Origin: Incurvaria masculella
Taxonomy: Eukaryota > Arthropoda > Insecta > Lepidoptera > Incurvariidae
Direction: 5' to 3'
DNA: 64,000 nt
Assembly: GCA_946894095.1 (NCBI GenBank)
Contig: OX335645.2
Coordinates: 21,289,001-21,353,000, forward strand
Shown: piece after piece, positions 32,193-42,775 of the stretch
Layout: each line of letters opens with the position of its first letter
How positions within the stretch are numbered: position 1 is the stretch's first letter
Translations under genes and position numbers: made by a program
The notes under the pieces: model-generated
Seen by the model: the letters and a program-made list of their open reading frames with translations, nothing else
Databases searched by the model: none
What the model was told of the DNA's origin: nothing

Positions 32193-32492
32193 GGGGGACT
32201 TTCCTTCCATGCCAGAGGTCATGGGTGCATTTCATTTTTTTCTGAGTTGATTTTTTGTCACAAATGCAAGCTTTTACTTGGTTCCATTTAGAACTTTAGG
32301 TCTCCTTCTTCTACTATGTGGTAGGGTTTAGCCCGCCCGGGTTGGTAACGTGGCATTGGATGAAAATATGGTCGAGTCGGGAATGAAAACTCTCATTTAG
32401 GAGGAATTCCTTTGGGCATGCAGCGCTAATATCATAACGGTGGATGTGTTATTAGCTATCCATGTCCAGTTACATAAAAAAATACCTCAAAA
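32193..32492 (+). mobile_element. SINE lacking most of its head
   Basis: From CCATGCCAGAGGTCATGGGT (truncated tRNA part) through CTACTATGTGGTAGGGTTTA and GCCCGCCCGGGTTGGTAACG to CCATGTCCAGTTACATAAAA. The 3' body has a ~70-bp deletion after GAATGAAAACT. Confidence 0.7.
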
Positions 32493-32799
32493 CTTGTTGT
32501 AGTAATATACTTTTGGTAATTCAATAAGTAACTCAACCACTAGGAATGGACCAAACCGTCACAGAAAGGAATAAAATGTCGCGGTACAACCAGTCCTCAC
32601 TAGCTCCACCTGGCGAAATAAACGCAAACATTTATCTCCGAAAAGTAGGAATAAGCATAACCGGGATCAACAAGGGTCCGCCACGGCTTCAGCTCCCATA
32701 TGAATATCAATTTGTTTACTTCCCCGGCGGCGTCATTAAATTAGCGTTCAAATTGAATCACAACTGCGAAGGCGACAACGTGTCAGGACTCGCGTCCTA

Positions 32800-33190
32800 C
32801 ACCGACATCCACTCCTCTCGCCTTCGCATTACGAAAGAAATTCTCTCGGCCGCCGCGCATCGCTTTGTCCTTATTTTTGTCTTCGCCGGGACTAGCGGTC
32901 CGACGGAAACGGATTCTTCCAAGCAGTCCTTTAGGGTTCCATGTCGATTGGTTACCAGCGTGACGTTGCGACGTTTCTGGAGCGCGTCCGGTGAAATTAT
33001 GATGCAGTCTTTATTCGTGGGCCGCGTCGCCGGCGCGCGGTTGCAGTAATCACCGCGCGTCTCCCGCCCGGGGGTGGCCGCGTGAATGGCGCCCTAATGA
33101 ACTGGATTTTGAAGGTTTTGTGTACGGATCCAGCCCGTCACTTGTCGCGTCCGCTCGGCTCGGGCTGTTTCAGTCGCGTTTTAAATATAG
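32800..33190. other. GC-rich, repeat-free patch
   Basis: CpG-rich stretch (CTCTCGGCCGCCGCGCATCG, GGCCGCGTCGCCGGCGCGCG). A 167-codon plus-strand ORF (32546-33049) covers it but has no motif or splice context. Possibly conserved non-coding DNA. Confidence 0.3.
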
Positions 33191-33715
33191 GTTCACGATT
33201 CGGCAGCCTCCAATTTTAACTCTAACATTTTCTACCTAGGGGTCCGATTATGAAGCGACGATTTTACGCAAATTATTGTTCGTTGATAACTTCTGAAGGA
33301 AGACGTTATGCACAAATTACTGATTATGCGCGTTGATCTTCTCTGACACCGTTGAAAATTCACATCTGGTGCTGTGCTAGCTGTATAATTGTTTGAAATA
33401 CAAATTATAAATCGTCCTGCTAATACATGTACATGTACTAAGAATTTAATTAGTTTTCCAATAAGATTCTGATATTTAATTATTTGCCTAGGCACATGCA
33501 TCAATCTCTCAGTAAGCCCGGTGATCCAGCACTCGATCATGTGAAGAGAGTGGAGAGCACTCAGAGTGAGTATATTTGAGTCTAACCTCGACTTTCTATA
33601 CCCAATTATACTTACATACCCATTAATATAGGTACGGCGTTTGTCAATCACAAATCTAAAAATTCTGAAAACAGCGCAAAATGTCAAAAATGACAAACTG
33701 AAGACAGCTCGCTTG

Positions 33716-33840
33716 CAAATTCCGGACGAGCAACATCGAACTTTCGTTGCTCTAAATACCATCCCGTGAAGTTCTTACGTGTTCTTGCGTGTCGTTGGAA
33801 CTCGAGAAAATCAGTTGTAAGCGAGTTCGTAATTGAACAA
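33716..33840 (+). repeat. Dispersed repeat, copy 2 of 2
   Basis: GGACGAGCAACATCGAACTT, TTGGAACTCGAGAAAATCAG and GCGAGTTCGTAATTGAAC correspond to 22768-22855, with about 35 bp extra in the middle. Confidence 0.5.
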
Positions 33841-33921
33841 GTATTTGTTTGTAAAAAGTGTGTTTAATCACAGAGTTATTGTTTTGTCAATTGTCTGTTA
33901 CAATGTAGGTGTCACATTCTT

Positions 33922-34020
33922 AGCCCCGATTGCACGAAGATACGGCTGAGTTACTCAATGTTCAAACACGTCACTTTTAGTGAAACTCATGGAGTTATTT
34001 CCATACTGTCCATACAAAGG
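33922..34020. repeat. 'CCCCGATTGCACGAAG' family, half copy
   Basis: CTTAGCCCCGATTGCACGAA, ACACGTCACTTTTAGTG and TCCATACTGTCCATACAAAG match the inverse of 15853-16000. The other half and end are missing. Confidence 0.6.
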
Positions 34021-35552
34021 TTCCTATCCCTTCCCTGACCCATATTCCTACGCCCTTCGGCAGCTGGTATGCAGCGCAGCATTTCGACGGGGTAAACATT
34101 CGGGTTTCGGGTTCCACTCCAGTGCTTACATGTATTGTAACTGAAACTTTTACGTTTTTGTTTAGGTATCCTAATTGGTACCTACCTACTTTGTGTCAAA
34201 TTATCATATATTTTAGAGCATTAGACATGGTCCAAGCTTTGGGAAGTTGTTGTGAAACTGTACACTGTTTTCCTGAGCCGGCCAGTGAACTGAAGTACAC
34301 CACACACTTACGCTCGAACTTCACACATAAACACATACGCTCACGTTACACTCAACATCGCATATAACTAGTGAACTTAGACCACACATCCCCTTAGCTC
34401 TAACTTCGAAACGGCTCAACCGCCCAGAACTTCTCAATACAAAATATACCGTAAAAACCTACCTTTGGAGCTGAGATTTCAGCGAACAAAGTCGCCGACG
34501 TAGCTACGCTGGCAAAAGATGAGTCTGTTCTTATTTATTTATAGGTGGCAAGGCGAAGTAGAGCGAAGATGATATGAATGATAAATGAGCGCGAGTTCTG
34601 CCTTCCTCCCCCCCTCCCCCCCCCGGTGAGCCACCTCACGTCCTCACCTCAGGCCTTCACCTCACCTCACGTCCTTCCCATCCGACTACATGACAGGCAA
34701 TGTGATATTCATTTTAGTCTTTCCTACCATACAAGCATGGAAAAAGGAAGTGATTGACCTTGATTGTGGAAAATGTTTGTTGATTTTCAGGATTTCTGCA
34801 GCTGTTGCTTTATTGTGAACTCTATGTAATATTATCTAAAACAGCGAGTTAACAAAATGTTTCCTCGTCGAGTTCCATAACTTGTGATTTGAATGGGCCA
34901 TGTCACGTCCCTAACTTAAGTTTCTAAACAGAAAATCAGATTAATCTCAAAATTCAAATTTTTGTTCTATGCTCACTCCTGTTTATTATTTAATTATTAT
35001 AATATTAAGCATTTAATAATTATTAAGCATTCATTCATTCATCACAAGGTACACACGTGCCAAACGGTAATAAACATAACAGCAGTTGAGTTAATCTTGA
35101 AATGTGATTCACAGTCACCTGTGACTGACTGGTGAATCCTTACATTATCTTACCCAAGGGATGAGTCACCCTATTGTTAAACCTTTATAATAATTCTAAT
35201 TAGTGGCGATGGCGCAACGTAAAATGAGAGCGATGACGTCATCCGAATGTGTTTCACATTCACCTGTCCATGTAAATTCCATGAGCGCAGGGGTTTGGTT
35301 TAAGTACCGCGAGAAGTAACGGCACTGCCTTTTTTCCCGAGTATAACAAGCGATTTTGAAATAAACTAAAAATAAAATAAATAATTGAATGGTGACTTAC
35401 TTTCCTGAAATAATTTCAAAGCTTGATTTAATCATGAAATGATAATATTGAAGAGGTATATTTTATTTCTATATTTTTACTATGTAACTGTCTGTTTCTG
35501 TTTTTCCTTTCAATAAATAAAAACAAAAAAAGAGGTGTCATGTCGGCTCTAT
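34021..35552. other. No recognised gene
   Basis: 1.5 kb. Contains a C-run (CCTCCCCCCCTCCCCCCCCC, 34604-34624) followed by CACCTCACGTCC-type short repeats (34628-34676). Otherwise AT-rich with short chance ORFs. Confidence 0.4.
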
Positions 35553-35605
35553 GGCTTTTAACTGAATTATAGCAAGATGTACGTGCTATAATTCAGTTAA
35601 AAGCC
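35553..35605. other. Perfect 22-bp hairpin
   Basis: GGCTTTTAACTGAATTATAG plus CA, a 9-nt loop (AGATGTACG), then the exact complement. The stem is long enough to resemble a small RNA precursor but has no mismatches and a short loop. No second copy in the window. Confidence 0.85.
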
Positions 35606-35944
35606 TTCTTCAAAACTAGTGAATGTGTTGCTCCTTTTGTAGCCTATCATGTCGCATCCTAAATGTCGCATCCTGTTTCCGCATACATATAGCTAAATGT
35701 TCAGGATATAATCTAAGTTAAGGGGAAACATATTTTAACATTTTATAAAATAGGCATTTAGCGATATGGGGATGAGCAAGTTGCATTCATCTGTACTGTA
35801 GATACCAGTTAAAATCTCGGTTAAAACCATATATTTGACCGATTTGTAAATATAATACTTTAATTTTACGGATACACAGTGTAAAACTTACTTGCGGATA
35901 TTATCAGGATGTAAGTATTATATCGAACTATATTGAACATCTAA

Positions 35945-36060
35945 ATAAACATTACCGCAAATTGACGGTGTAAACGGCAACGTTAACGTATTTACGGCGA
36001 AGATGCGTTAGCTGTCAAATCAAACTCAGATTCGAAAATGTTAGTTCGCTTATCTTCCTT
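35945..36060 (+). repeat. Fragment of the 6.2-kb palindrome family
   Basis: ACGGTGTAAACGGCAACGTT, ACGTATTTACGGC, GCTGTCAAATCAAACTC and ATGTTAGTTCGCTTA are the inverse of 6548-6645 in the foldback element, at moderate identity. Confidence 0.6.
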
Positions 36061-36209
36061 ACTACTAACTTATGCTAGCTACAAACATAATGGCAATCAC
36101 TTTATTCCTGAGACAGCTCTAACCACACTTCGTTCAATGGCTATGCCTGCCTCCTGCCAAACAGTATTCGATTTGTGCAGAGGGTAGGAACTAAAAACTA
36201 TGTTACATG

Positions 36210-36345
36210 TATATATGTATAATCGACCGTGAAGCAAGGACACAATAATTAAAGAAAGATTCCTGTAAAAAGAACTAATTTACGAATATACTGCACATTC
36301 CATGGAATAAGCGACGTACGTGCTCAGTACGAAAAAGTGTTCTGT
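36210..36345 (+). repeat. 'AAGGACACA' family, copy 2
   Basis: TAATCGACCGTGAAGCAAGG, ACACAATAATTAAAG, CTGTAAAAAGAACTAATTTA and GCGACGTACGTGCTCAGTAC. It matches the 57.44/57.9-kb copy (split there by a SINE) and, inverted, 37214-37300. Confidence 0.65.
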
Positions 36346-36480
36346 TTTGGTAAAAAGTTTACATTTTGTTACTAATTAGGCTATATTTTATTTTTATTTT
36401 GGTTGTTAATTTGTCATCAATATCGGGGCAAGAGAAATTACTTTTATTTGTTATACTTTTTAGTTCGTTTTTTAAACGTT

Positions 36481-36795
36481 TTTAGGGTTCCGTACCCAAA
36501 GGGTGAAAACGGAACCCTATTACTAAGCCTCCGCTGTCCGTCCGTCCGTCCATCCGTCCGTCTGTCTGTCCGTCTGTCACAGGGCTGTATCTCAGTAACT
36601 GTAACAGATAGACAGCTGAAATTTTCACAGAGTGTGTATTTATTTTGCCGCTATAACAACAAATAGGTAAGATTAAGAAATAATTAAAATTAAAGAGGGT
36701 CCCCAGGTAAAAAACGTTATTTTTTGTATACATTTTTTTACGATGGTACGGAATCCTTCGTGTGCGAGTCCGACTCGCACTTGGCCGGTTTTTCT
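36481..36795 (+). repeat. Dispersed 'GGTTCCGTACC/CCGGTTTT' repeat, copy 3
   Basis: TTTAGGGTTCCGTACCCAAA to CGACTCGCACTTGGCCGGTT, with the CCGT array at 36535-36575. The most intact of the four copies. It lies between the two inverted 'AAGGACACA' copies. Confidence 0.85.
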
Positions 36796-36967
36796 TTATT
36801 ATTGAAAACATTTTCTTGTTCGTACGTAATGGTAATAAATGGGAATTGTTTTTGGGGGTAGCATAAGCATAAATAATATATCTTATTATATTAGAATGTG
36901 TTCGTATGTACCTATGTTACCGCTGTTAATTCTCTTAATTAAAAAAATAAATAAATAAAATAAATAA

Positions 36968-37011
36968 AAATATATTTACTTAAGTCTAGGTTGACTTAAG
37001 TAAATATATTT
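36968..37011. other. Perfect 19-bp hairpin
   Basis: AAATATATTTACTTAAGTC, a 6-nt loop (TAGGTT), then the exact complement. It follows a TAAA-rich stretch (36940-36970). Confidence 0.85.
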
Positions 37012-37213
37012 TTTCCTTTCTAGCTTCGGCTTTCGGCTCTAGTTTCTGATACCAAATACGATTTTGGTGACGACGGAAATATGTTTGAATGTTCAATCTT
37101 TGCATTTAAGGTCCGTAACGCAGGTATGGCGTTAAATAAATATATGTAAGTGCCGCCCAGTGAGGACCGAACCCTCCGCTTCCCCCATGCTATGCCACTG
37201 TACAGGTATTCTT

Positions 37214-37300
37214 GAATTAATGTGTCCTTGCTTCACGGTCGATTATAGATACATACATGTCACATTCCTTGAAATAAGCGACGTAAATGCTTGTAAAAAC
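37214..37300 (-). repeat. 'AAGGACACA' family, copy 3 (inverted)
   Basis: TAATGTGTCCTTGCTTCACG, GTCGATTATAGATACATACA and TTGAAATAAGCGACGTAAAT, complementary to 36210-36345. Together they bracket about 1 kb. Confidence 0.65.
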
Positions 37301-37335
37301 TGCTTTTTGAAAAAAAACATTTGTAATTGTATAAA

Positions 37336-37428
37336 GCTGACGCCCACTGCGCGCGCTCTACAATTTTCCATACAAACGCTAGTCCATCGGTATAACTTAG
37401 GTGAGAAGTCGAACTATAAGGATTTGTT
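37336..37428 (+). repeat. Fragment of the 6.2-kb palindrome family
   Basis: GACGCCCACTGCGCGCGCTC, TTTTCCATACAAACGC and ACTTAGGTGAGAAGTC correspond to the inverse of 6513-6556 plus the outer end of the foldback element. Confidence 0.55.
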
Positions 37429-37869
37429 ACTACTAACGTTGTTGGTATTTCGTTTTAGTAGACGACACAGAAGCCTGTTAAGGCCAAAAAACTTCTCAAT
37501 ACCAATTAAAATATTTCGAAAAGGTCATGAAAAGCGCGCAATGGAACCATATTTATCGTGCATTTTTTTTTATAATGTTATACGACATGGCTAATTTTTG
37601 TGTGTTACATTTTTAAAATCAGGTTGATGCGTATAGATACAAAAACACTTTTAAGACAATATGGATATTGCAGCTACATGCATCGAGTCAACTTAATTTC
37701 ACAAGTTTACATTTCCGCAATCCTAATTTCGAGACTATTTGATAAAGTATATTATAATTGCCAGAAAAAATCTTAATATTAGGAAATGTGATGTGAAAGC
37801 AATCGAAACATTTTTACCAAGCAGCCGTCATTAACGATGTTTTGGTGTTAATTGAATGATTGACTGACC

Positions 37870-37975
37870 GTAGCGAAGGTCTCCATTTCAGGATTGGGCA
37901 AAAATACTTTCGTATGTCCCGGCTGTTCTGCTCTACAGGTCGCATTTTTCAATCGATTCGCGTGAAGTTTTGTAA
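37870..37975 (+). repeat. Dispersed repeat, copy 2 of 2
   Basis: CGAAGGTCTCCATTTCAGGA, GGCAAAAATACTTTCGTATG and TACAGGTCGCATTTTTCAAT match 1196-1306. Confidence 0.6.
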
Positions 37976-38009
37976 TAAAAAAATGTGTTTTCTCTGTTAG
38001 GTCGGATAT

Positions 38010-38283
38010 TTTTGGGATACGTATATCTCGTATATCTTATTAATTTTGAATTTGAAATTAATAAAATAACTTATAAAATAATAAATAATAGATATTCTTA
38101 AGCTAGACAGATTTATGCACGCATTCTTGTTGTTCGTTCAAGCTATCAAACTTTTGGGACACACCCTCGTACATCTTATTAATTTTTAATTTAAAATTCA
38201 TAAAATAAGTTATAAAATAATAAATAATAAACATTCTTAAGCTAGCCAGATTTATGTACGTATCCTTGTTGTTCATTGGTAGG
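38010..38283. repeat. Tandem duplication, period about 139 bp
   Basis: Two adjacent copies share CTTATTAATTTT, AAAATAATAAATAATA, CATTCTTAAGCTAG or ATTCTTAAGCTAGACAG, AGATTTATG and CCTTGTTGTTC (CTTATT at 38036 and 38175). Identity is roughly 80 percent. No open frame runs through it. Confidence 0.8.
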
Positions 38284-38438
38284 AACACGGTAAGTACGTG
38301 CTTGGAAATAATATAATACTACTCGCTACGTCGAGCCGAGTTACATATATTACGGTTACGTAGGTACATACCTAACTATGAAGACGAAGACGCGACACGA
38401 ATAAACAATCACGACATGATCCGTCACAAGACCGTCCT

Positions 38439-38484
38439 CACACACACACACACACCCTCTCATACATACAAACACACACACACA
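38439..38484. repeat. CA dinucleotide microsatellite
   Basis: Interrupted CA array: CACACACACACACACACC, then CATACATACAAACACACACA. Confidence 0.9.
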
Positions 38485-38621
38485 TTTATGAACATATGTT
38501 AACTTACTCAACCTGCTAACATACGGCAGAGCTAACGTGGAATCATCCAACTGGTATTTCAGATATCGATATTTGTACAATACGATATTTAAACGGTGAA
38601 AAAGGATAGATACATGCATAT

Positions 38622-38717
38622 ATTCCATCACGCTACTTTCCCGGAGGAGTAGGCATACGGACGGATGAAGCACCATGCTGTACGATCACTATATAGGTAC
38701 TTCTTCATACATAATAA
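38622..38717 (+). repeat. Dispersed moth repeat split by the mariner, left part
   Basis: CACGCTACTTTCCCGGAGGA, GTAGGCATACGGACGGATGA and ATTCTTCATAC-like words match 9497, 11470 and 49045. The sequence continues beyond the transposon at 39982-40207 (GTCCAAACGATTTCAATATA, CCCTTCTCAACTAACTTCAC), which is also typical of this repeat. Confidence 0.55.
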
Positions 38718-38719
38718 TA

Positions 38720-39981
38720 GGTCGGGGAAAAAGTCTTTTCGCATTATAGTATGTATGAACTTGTAATAAAATCTCTTTGGCTATACTATTTGTATCTGGC
38801 TGGTTTTGGTATCATTGAAAGTTTAAATTTTAAAGAACATAATTCCAAATTCAAATTAGGAAAATGTGTGATTCTCATTTGTTTTTCGTACTGTCAAAAT
38901 GAGTGAATCTAATGAAGAAATTCGATACATTTTAAAATTTTACTACAAAAAAGGTAAAAATGCAACGCAAGCCGCGAAAAAAATTTGCGATGTTTATGGA
39001 CCTATTGCAGTGTCTGTGAGAGTAGCACAAATTTGGTTTAAGCGTTTTCAATCCGGAAATTTTGATGTCAAAGATGCACGTCGCTCTGGTCGCCCTATTA
39101 CGGATAAAATGGATGCCATTTTTGAAAAAGTGGAGCAAGATCGGCATATCAGTAGTTACGACGTAGCTGAAGAACTAGGAATTGACCACAAAACAGTTTT
39201 GGCGCATTTGAAAAAAGCTCGATATTTGGGTACCTCACGAGCTCACTGAAAGAAACCTAATGAACCGTGTACTCATTTGTGATTCTTTATTACGACGTAA
39301 TGAAACCGAACCATTTTTGAAGAAGCTGATAACTGGTGATGAAAAGTGGATCACGTACGACAAGAACGTGCGAAAAAGGTCGTGGTCAAAGGCCGGTCAA
39401 GCTTCACAGACTGTGGCGAAACCCGGGTTAACTCGCAACAAGGTGATGCTGTGTGTGTGGTGGGATTGGAAGGGCATTATTCATTATGAGCTGTTACCAC
39501 CAGGCAGGACCATCGATTCTGAACTCTACTGCGAACAACTGATGAGATTAAAGCAAGAAGTTGAGAGAAAGCGGCCGGAATTAATCAACAGAAGGGGTGT
39601 GGTTTTTCATCATGATAACGCTAGACCTCACACATCTTTAGCCACTCAGCAAAAACTAAGAGAGTTTGGCTGGGAGGTGTTAATGCATCCGCCGTATAGT
39701 CCTGACCTTGCACCTTCAGATTTCCACCTGTTTAGGTCTCTTCAGAATTCTTTAGGCAGTGTCAGGTTAACATCACGAGAGGACTGCCAAAACCACTTGT
39801 CGCGGTATATTGATCAGAAGTCCCAATATTTCTATAGCAATGGGATCATGTCCCTTCCTACAAGATGGCAAAAAGTTATCGAACAAAATGGTACCTACAT
39901 ACTTTAGTTAAATGTAAATAAACCATATTAAAAAATGTTTTGAATTTTCTTAAAAAATGCGAAGAAACTTTTTCTCCAACC
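38720..39981 (+). mobile_element. mariner transposon, nearly complete
   Basis: 1262 bp bounded by imperfect terminal inverted repeats: GGTCGGGGAAAAAGTCTTTT at the left and the complement of GGTTGGAGAAAAAGTTTCTT at the right, both continuing into CGCATT. A TA lies at 38718-38719 and another at 39983-39984, one base from the right end, as expected of TA-targeting. It encodes a DD34D transposase in two frames and sits in an older dispersed repeat. Length and terminal repeats are normal for the family. With its frame broken it could move only if transposase came from another copy. Confidence 0.95.
38899..39907 (+). pseudogene. mariner transposase, one frame-breaking deletion
   Basis: Transposase would bind the terminal repeats and cut and paste the element in the nucleus. 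The first frame (38899-39249) gives the paired helix-turn-helix DNA-binding half, with IWFKRFQSGNFDVKD and RRSGRP (an AT-hook-like linker). After KKA the frame changes: the WVPHELTERNLM motif is encoded from 39227 in the next frame, closer to KKA than usual, so a deletion of roughly 17-20 nt explains the break. The second frame runs to the stop at 39907 with all three catalytic aspartates: TGDEKW (D27 counted from 39260), HHDNARPH (D119) and YSPDLAPSD (D154), giving the DD34D spacing. There are no other stops. One lesion in about 335 codons suggests recent death. Confidence 0.93.
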
Positions 39982-40207
39982 ATATTTTCGTACAGGCGTT
40001 ATATACTTCCTCTACGATTAGAGGTGCCTTTATGGAGTATGTTCTCCTCGACCGACTGTCACTTCGCACTTCTGCTCTGTAAATCAGCTTCGTCATATTT
40101 TCGTCAACAATTCATTCTAAATGTCCAAACGATTTCAATATACCCTTCTCAACTAACTTCACTCTTTTCAGTTGACAATTCTGTACAACCTGCTATTGTG
40201 GATTTAT

Positions 40208-40290
40208 TCCAGTAAACCCACTCCGCAAAGATTTGAACGCAGACCTCTGGGATGGAAGGCAAGTCCATCCACCCCTGAGCTATGTACGTA
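40208..40290 (-). mobile_element. Isolated tRNA-like SINE head
   Basis: GATTTGAACGCAGACCTCTG (B-box complement) and GGAAGGCAAGTCCATCCACC, CCTGAGCTAT (A-box complement). The SINE body does not continue on the left, where LINE-like or unknown DNA lies. Confidence 0.5.
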
Positions 40291-40499
40291 GGTATATAAT
40301 TTACAGCGATTTTACTTGCTTAAGATACATCTAAACTGAGTGAAAATGTAAAGAGTGGCTCACTGTTACCTATCATATCATCTCAAATATTAATCCTTGG
40401 AAGAAAAAAACGATGAAACTACGTGGGGAAAAGCAGAAAAAGTCTACTTCGGACTCTATTCAAGCCAGGGCAATAAAAATCTATTTAGAATCAGGGTCG

Positions 40500-40720
40500 G
40501 GCTTAATCCGCAGAGGCATCGGGGCTAAACGGATTTTTACAAGCCAATAGGCAAGCCACCCGCCGCGGAGCGCCGCGCGCTGCGATTGGTCGATACTTTT
40601 TGTTCCATTTGCGGATCCTTTGTTTTTATTGGTTGACACTTGGCTAAGACAATGGGGAGCGCGCGCGTGTGTGGGTGATTCAGTTAAGACGTCCGCGTCT
40701 CGTGTGGGTAGAGTCGGGTT
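40500..40720. other. GC-rich, repeat-free patch
   Basis: CCACCCGCCGCGGAGCGCCG, GATTGGTCG (CCAAT-box complement, 40584) and ATTGGTTGACACTTGGC (40627). Two CCAAT-like sites near CpG-rich DNA hint at regulatory use. No splice-supported ORF. Confidence 0.3.
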
Positions 40721-40987
40721 TGTGTTGCGTGAACTTGAGATGGATAGCGTATCTCTGCACATTATGTATGTGAGCGGTGGGCGCAGACGAAATAATAATG
40801 GTAGCTGCAGGTTAAAACTGTACACTTCTTAGCTTGATTTTTACAAAGTAATGATTTATTTTAATTGACACTTAAAGGGATTTTATTACTAAAGTGCTGA
40901 TTATTTTGTACTCGTATCGATCTAAAGATGGTAAGAAAGGCCCTTTAAGGCTGTTCCGACCCATATAAAGTTGTTTGCACACATAAA

Positions 40988-41270
40988 GCAAAAAATATTG
41001 CACTTTAAGCCACGAATTAATAACAAAAGTTTAATATAGTCATATTACTTGCAGCGAAAACAATTTCACAATTTCAGGATTATTGGTTTTGTTACAATTT
41101 ATTTAAATACGATTTTTATTTAACAGCGCCATCTAACGGTGTAAAACTTCTAATCGACAATTACAACGAAACCATTAAACCTGAAATTGTGAATATGTTT
41201 TCGCTGCAACTACTATGGCTATATTTAATATTTTTGACGAATTTGTGCCTTAAAGTGCAATACTTTTTGC
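40988..41270. repeat. Inverted-repeat element (MITE-like)
   Basis: Ends GCAAAAAATATTGCACTTTA and its near-complement TAAAGTGCAATACTTTTTGC. Arms of about 110 bp also share TTGCAGCGAAAAC and CACAATTTCAGG. The centre carries AACAGCGCCATCTAACGGTG. About 283 bp, non-coding. Confidence 0.8.
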
Positions 41271-41829
41271 GTTCTGTCGCGCCTTCTAGTTTTCAATCTA
41301 TGTAAGGTGTTTACGATCAAAGTCATAAAAGTATTAATGTAATTTTCGTAAGACAATAGCTCGATGTAGGATCGAAGCAGCGACATCTAGTTTTCTCGAC
41401 CCTCTCTTGCAACCCCATATCTCGAAAACTCCTGGACCGATTTGGCTCAAGATCGAACTTTAGCATTTCTTTTGTCTTATGATGAACGTTACTAGACCTT
41501 TTTGTAAACCATATTAGCTTGCAAATAATTTTTTTTTTAAATTTCATATCATTTCTAAATTTGTTAGTATTTTTGTCACTAAAAAGCGTTCGTAGGCCAG
41601 CTTCTCAACCCGTTGATTGCATGCACCACCATGGGCGAAATTATACGACTGTGGGTGCTGGTTACTACTATCAAGCGCAAAATAAAATACCAGAGTAGGT
41701 AGGTACGTAACGGTTTGAATGTTATTTTTCTGCTACGCATAATTTTTTCGTTACTATACAAATAAAAAAAAAATGGCGTGACTAAACCATATTCTATATT
41801 TGAAAATTGTAGTCTGTTCCAAATTTAAA
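41271..41829. other. No recognised gene
   Basis: AT-rich. CCCATATCTCGAAAACTCCT at 41416 resembles a word common in moth repeats. Small chance ORFs only. Confidence 0.35.
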
Positions 41830-42000
41830 TTCAATCGATCGCTTTCGCGGCGGAGTGTCATACTACAAGGGTTAACCCTCAAGACAGAGGCGTTCGGCGG
41901 AGACAATAGCCCTTCCGCCCGCGTCGCTCCCCCCGCCTCCCCCCCGCGCCGCCGCCTGCACCCCCCCACCCCGCCCCGCACCCCGCACACCTGACGCGGC
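41830..42000. other. GC island with C-runs
   Basis: CGCCTCCCCCCCGCGCCGCC, CACCCCCCCACCCCGCCCCG and CACCCCGCACACCTGACGCG (41933-41998). G4-capable on the minus strand. Frames open on both strands owing to composition. Confidence 0.4.
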
Positions 42001-42235
42001 CGCTTTAATTGAATAATCCGATCATTAATCATAAGAATCGTTTGAGAACCCTCGAGTCGACCGGCCGCGATGTTGCCGCATGGATAGATTCGTACGCCGC
42101 CGCAGAGAGCCAGCAACGTGCTCACTGAATAAGGTAGGTATGTAGGTACCTATTTCATACAGATGTGGCTTCGATGGGGATCTATGTACGTAATTTCGTT
42201 ACTATCCAGAAACCAATCCAGCCAACAATCCAAAT

Positions 42236-42775
42236 GGTATATTGCCGCCAGAAACTCCTGGCGATAATTATTGTTAAAAAAGTACATTTCATATGTAAAG
42301 ATATTTTTAATCTGTCACTCGTCTGATGAATAAAAACTACGTGGTTTTGTTCTCAAAGAAATTTTGTAAATTATGAATTTTACTTATTTCTTCAATTGCA
42401 CCTTTATGAAGTTAATAAAACGGTAATCAAGACATCCAGGAGTTTCATTGAAATCGCCTGAAGTATCACCCCGAGATTTAGGAAATCTAACCACTGTGGT
42501 GGAGTGGAAATAGAAGCATTTCCAATAGTTTTAGATGTGAGATGAAGGTTCCCAGACCTCATTTAGTATCGAGTTGTCAGTTAAGCACTCTATTTTTTTT
42601 TATTTCTAGGCAGGTCAAATCTATAGGAGAAATTATTCATCACCGGAGCAATGGAAGAATGTCGCCAGAAATTCCTGACGATTAAAAATTATTGTTAAAA
42701 AAAGTACTTTTCACATGAAGAGATATTTACAGTCTGTCGCTCGCGAAATTAAAAAAATACGTGATTTTCTTCTTA
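42236..42775. repeat. Direct repeat pair about 420 bp apart
   Basis: 42236-42353 and 42657-42775 share GCCAGAAA(C/T)TCCTG, AATTATTGTTAAAAAA, AAAGTAC(A/T)TTTCA, AAGATATTT and CAGTCTGTC or AATCTGTC. About 75 percent identical. The DNA between (42354-42656) is unannotated. Confidence 0.65.

Noticed and set aside
32546..33049. 167-codon plus-strand ORF
   Set aside because: No motif, no splice or polyadenylation context, and the second half lies in a GC-rich island where stops are rare.
33232..33762. 176-codon minus-strand ORF, the longest in the window
   Set aside because: Composition and peptide (Ile/Arg/Ser-rich, no motif) look random; part overlaps a dispersed repeat at 33716-33840; no donor or acceptor.
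35389..35410. Minus-strand TTATTTCAG-GAAA-GTAAGTCACC, formally a 4-nt exon
   Set aside because: Too short to be credible; the signals probably coincide by chance.
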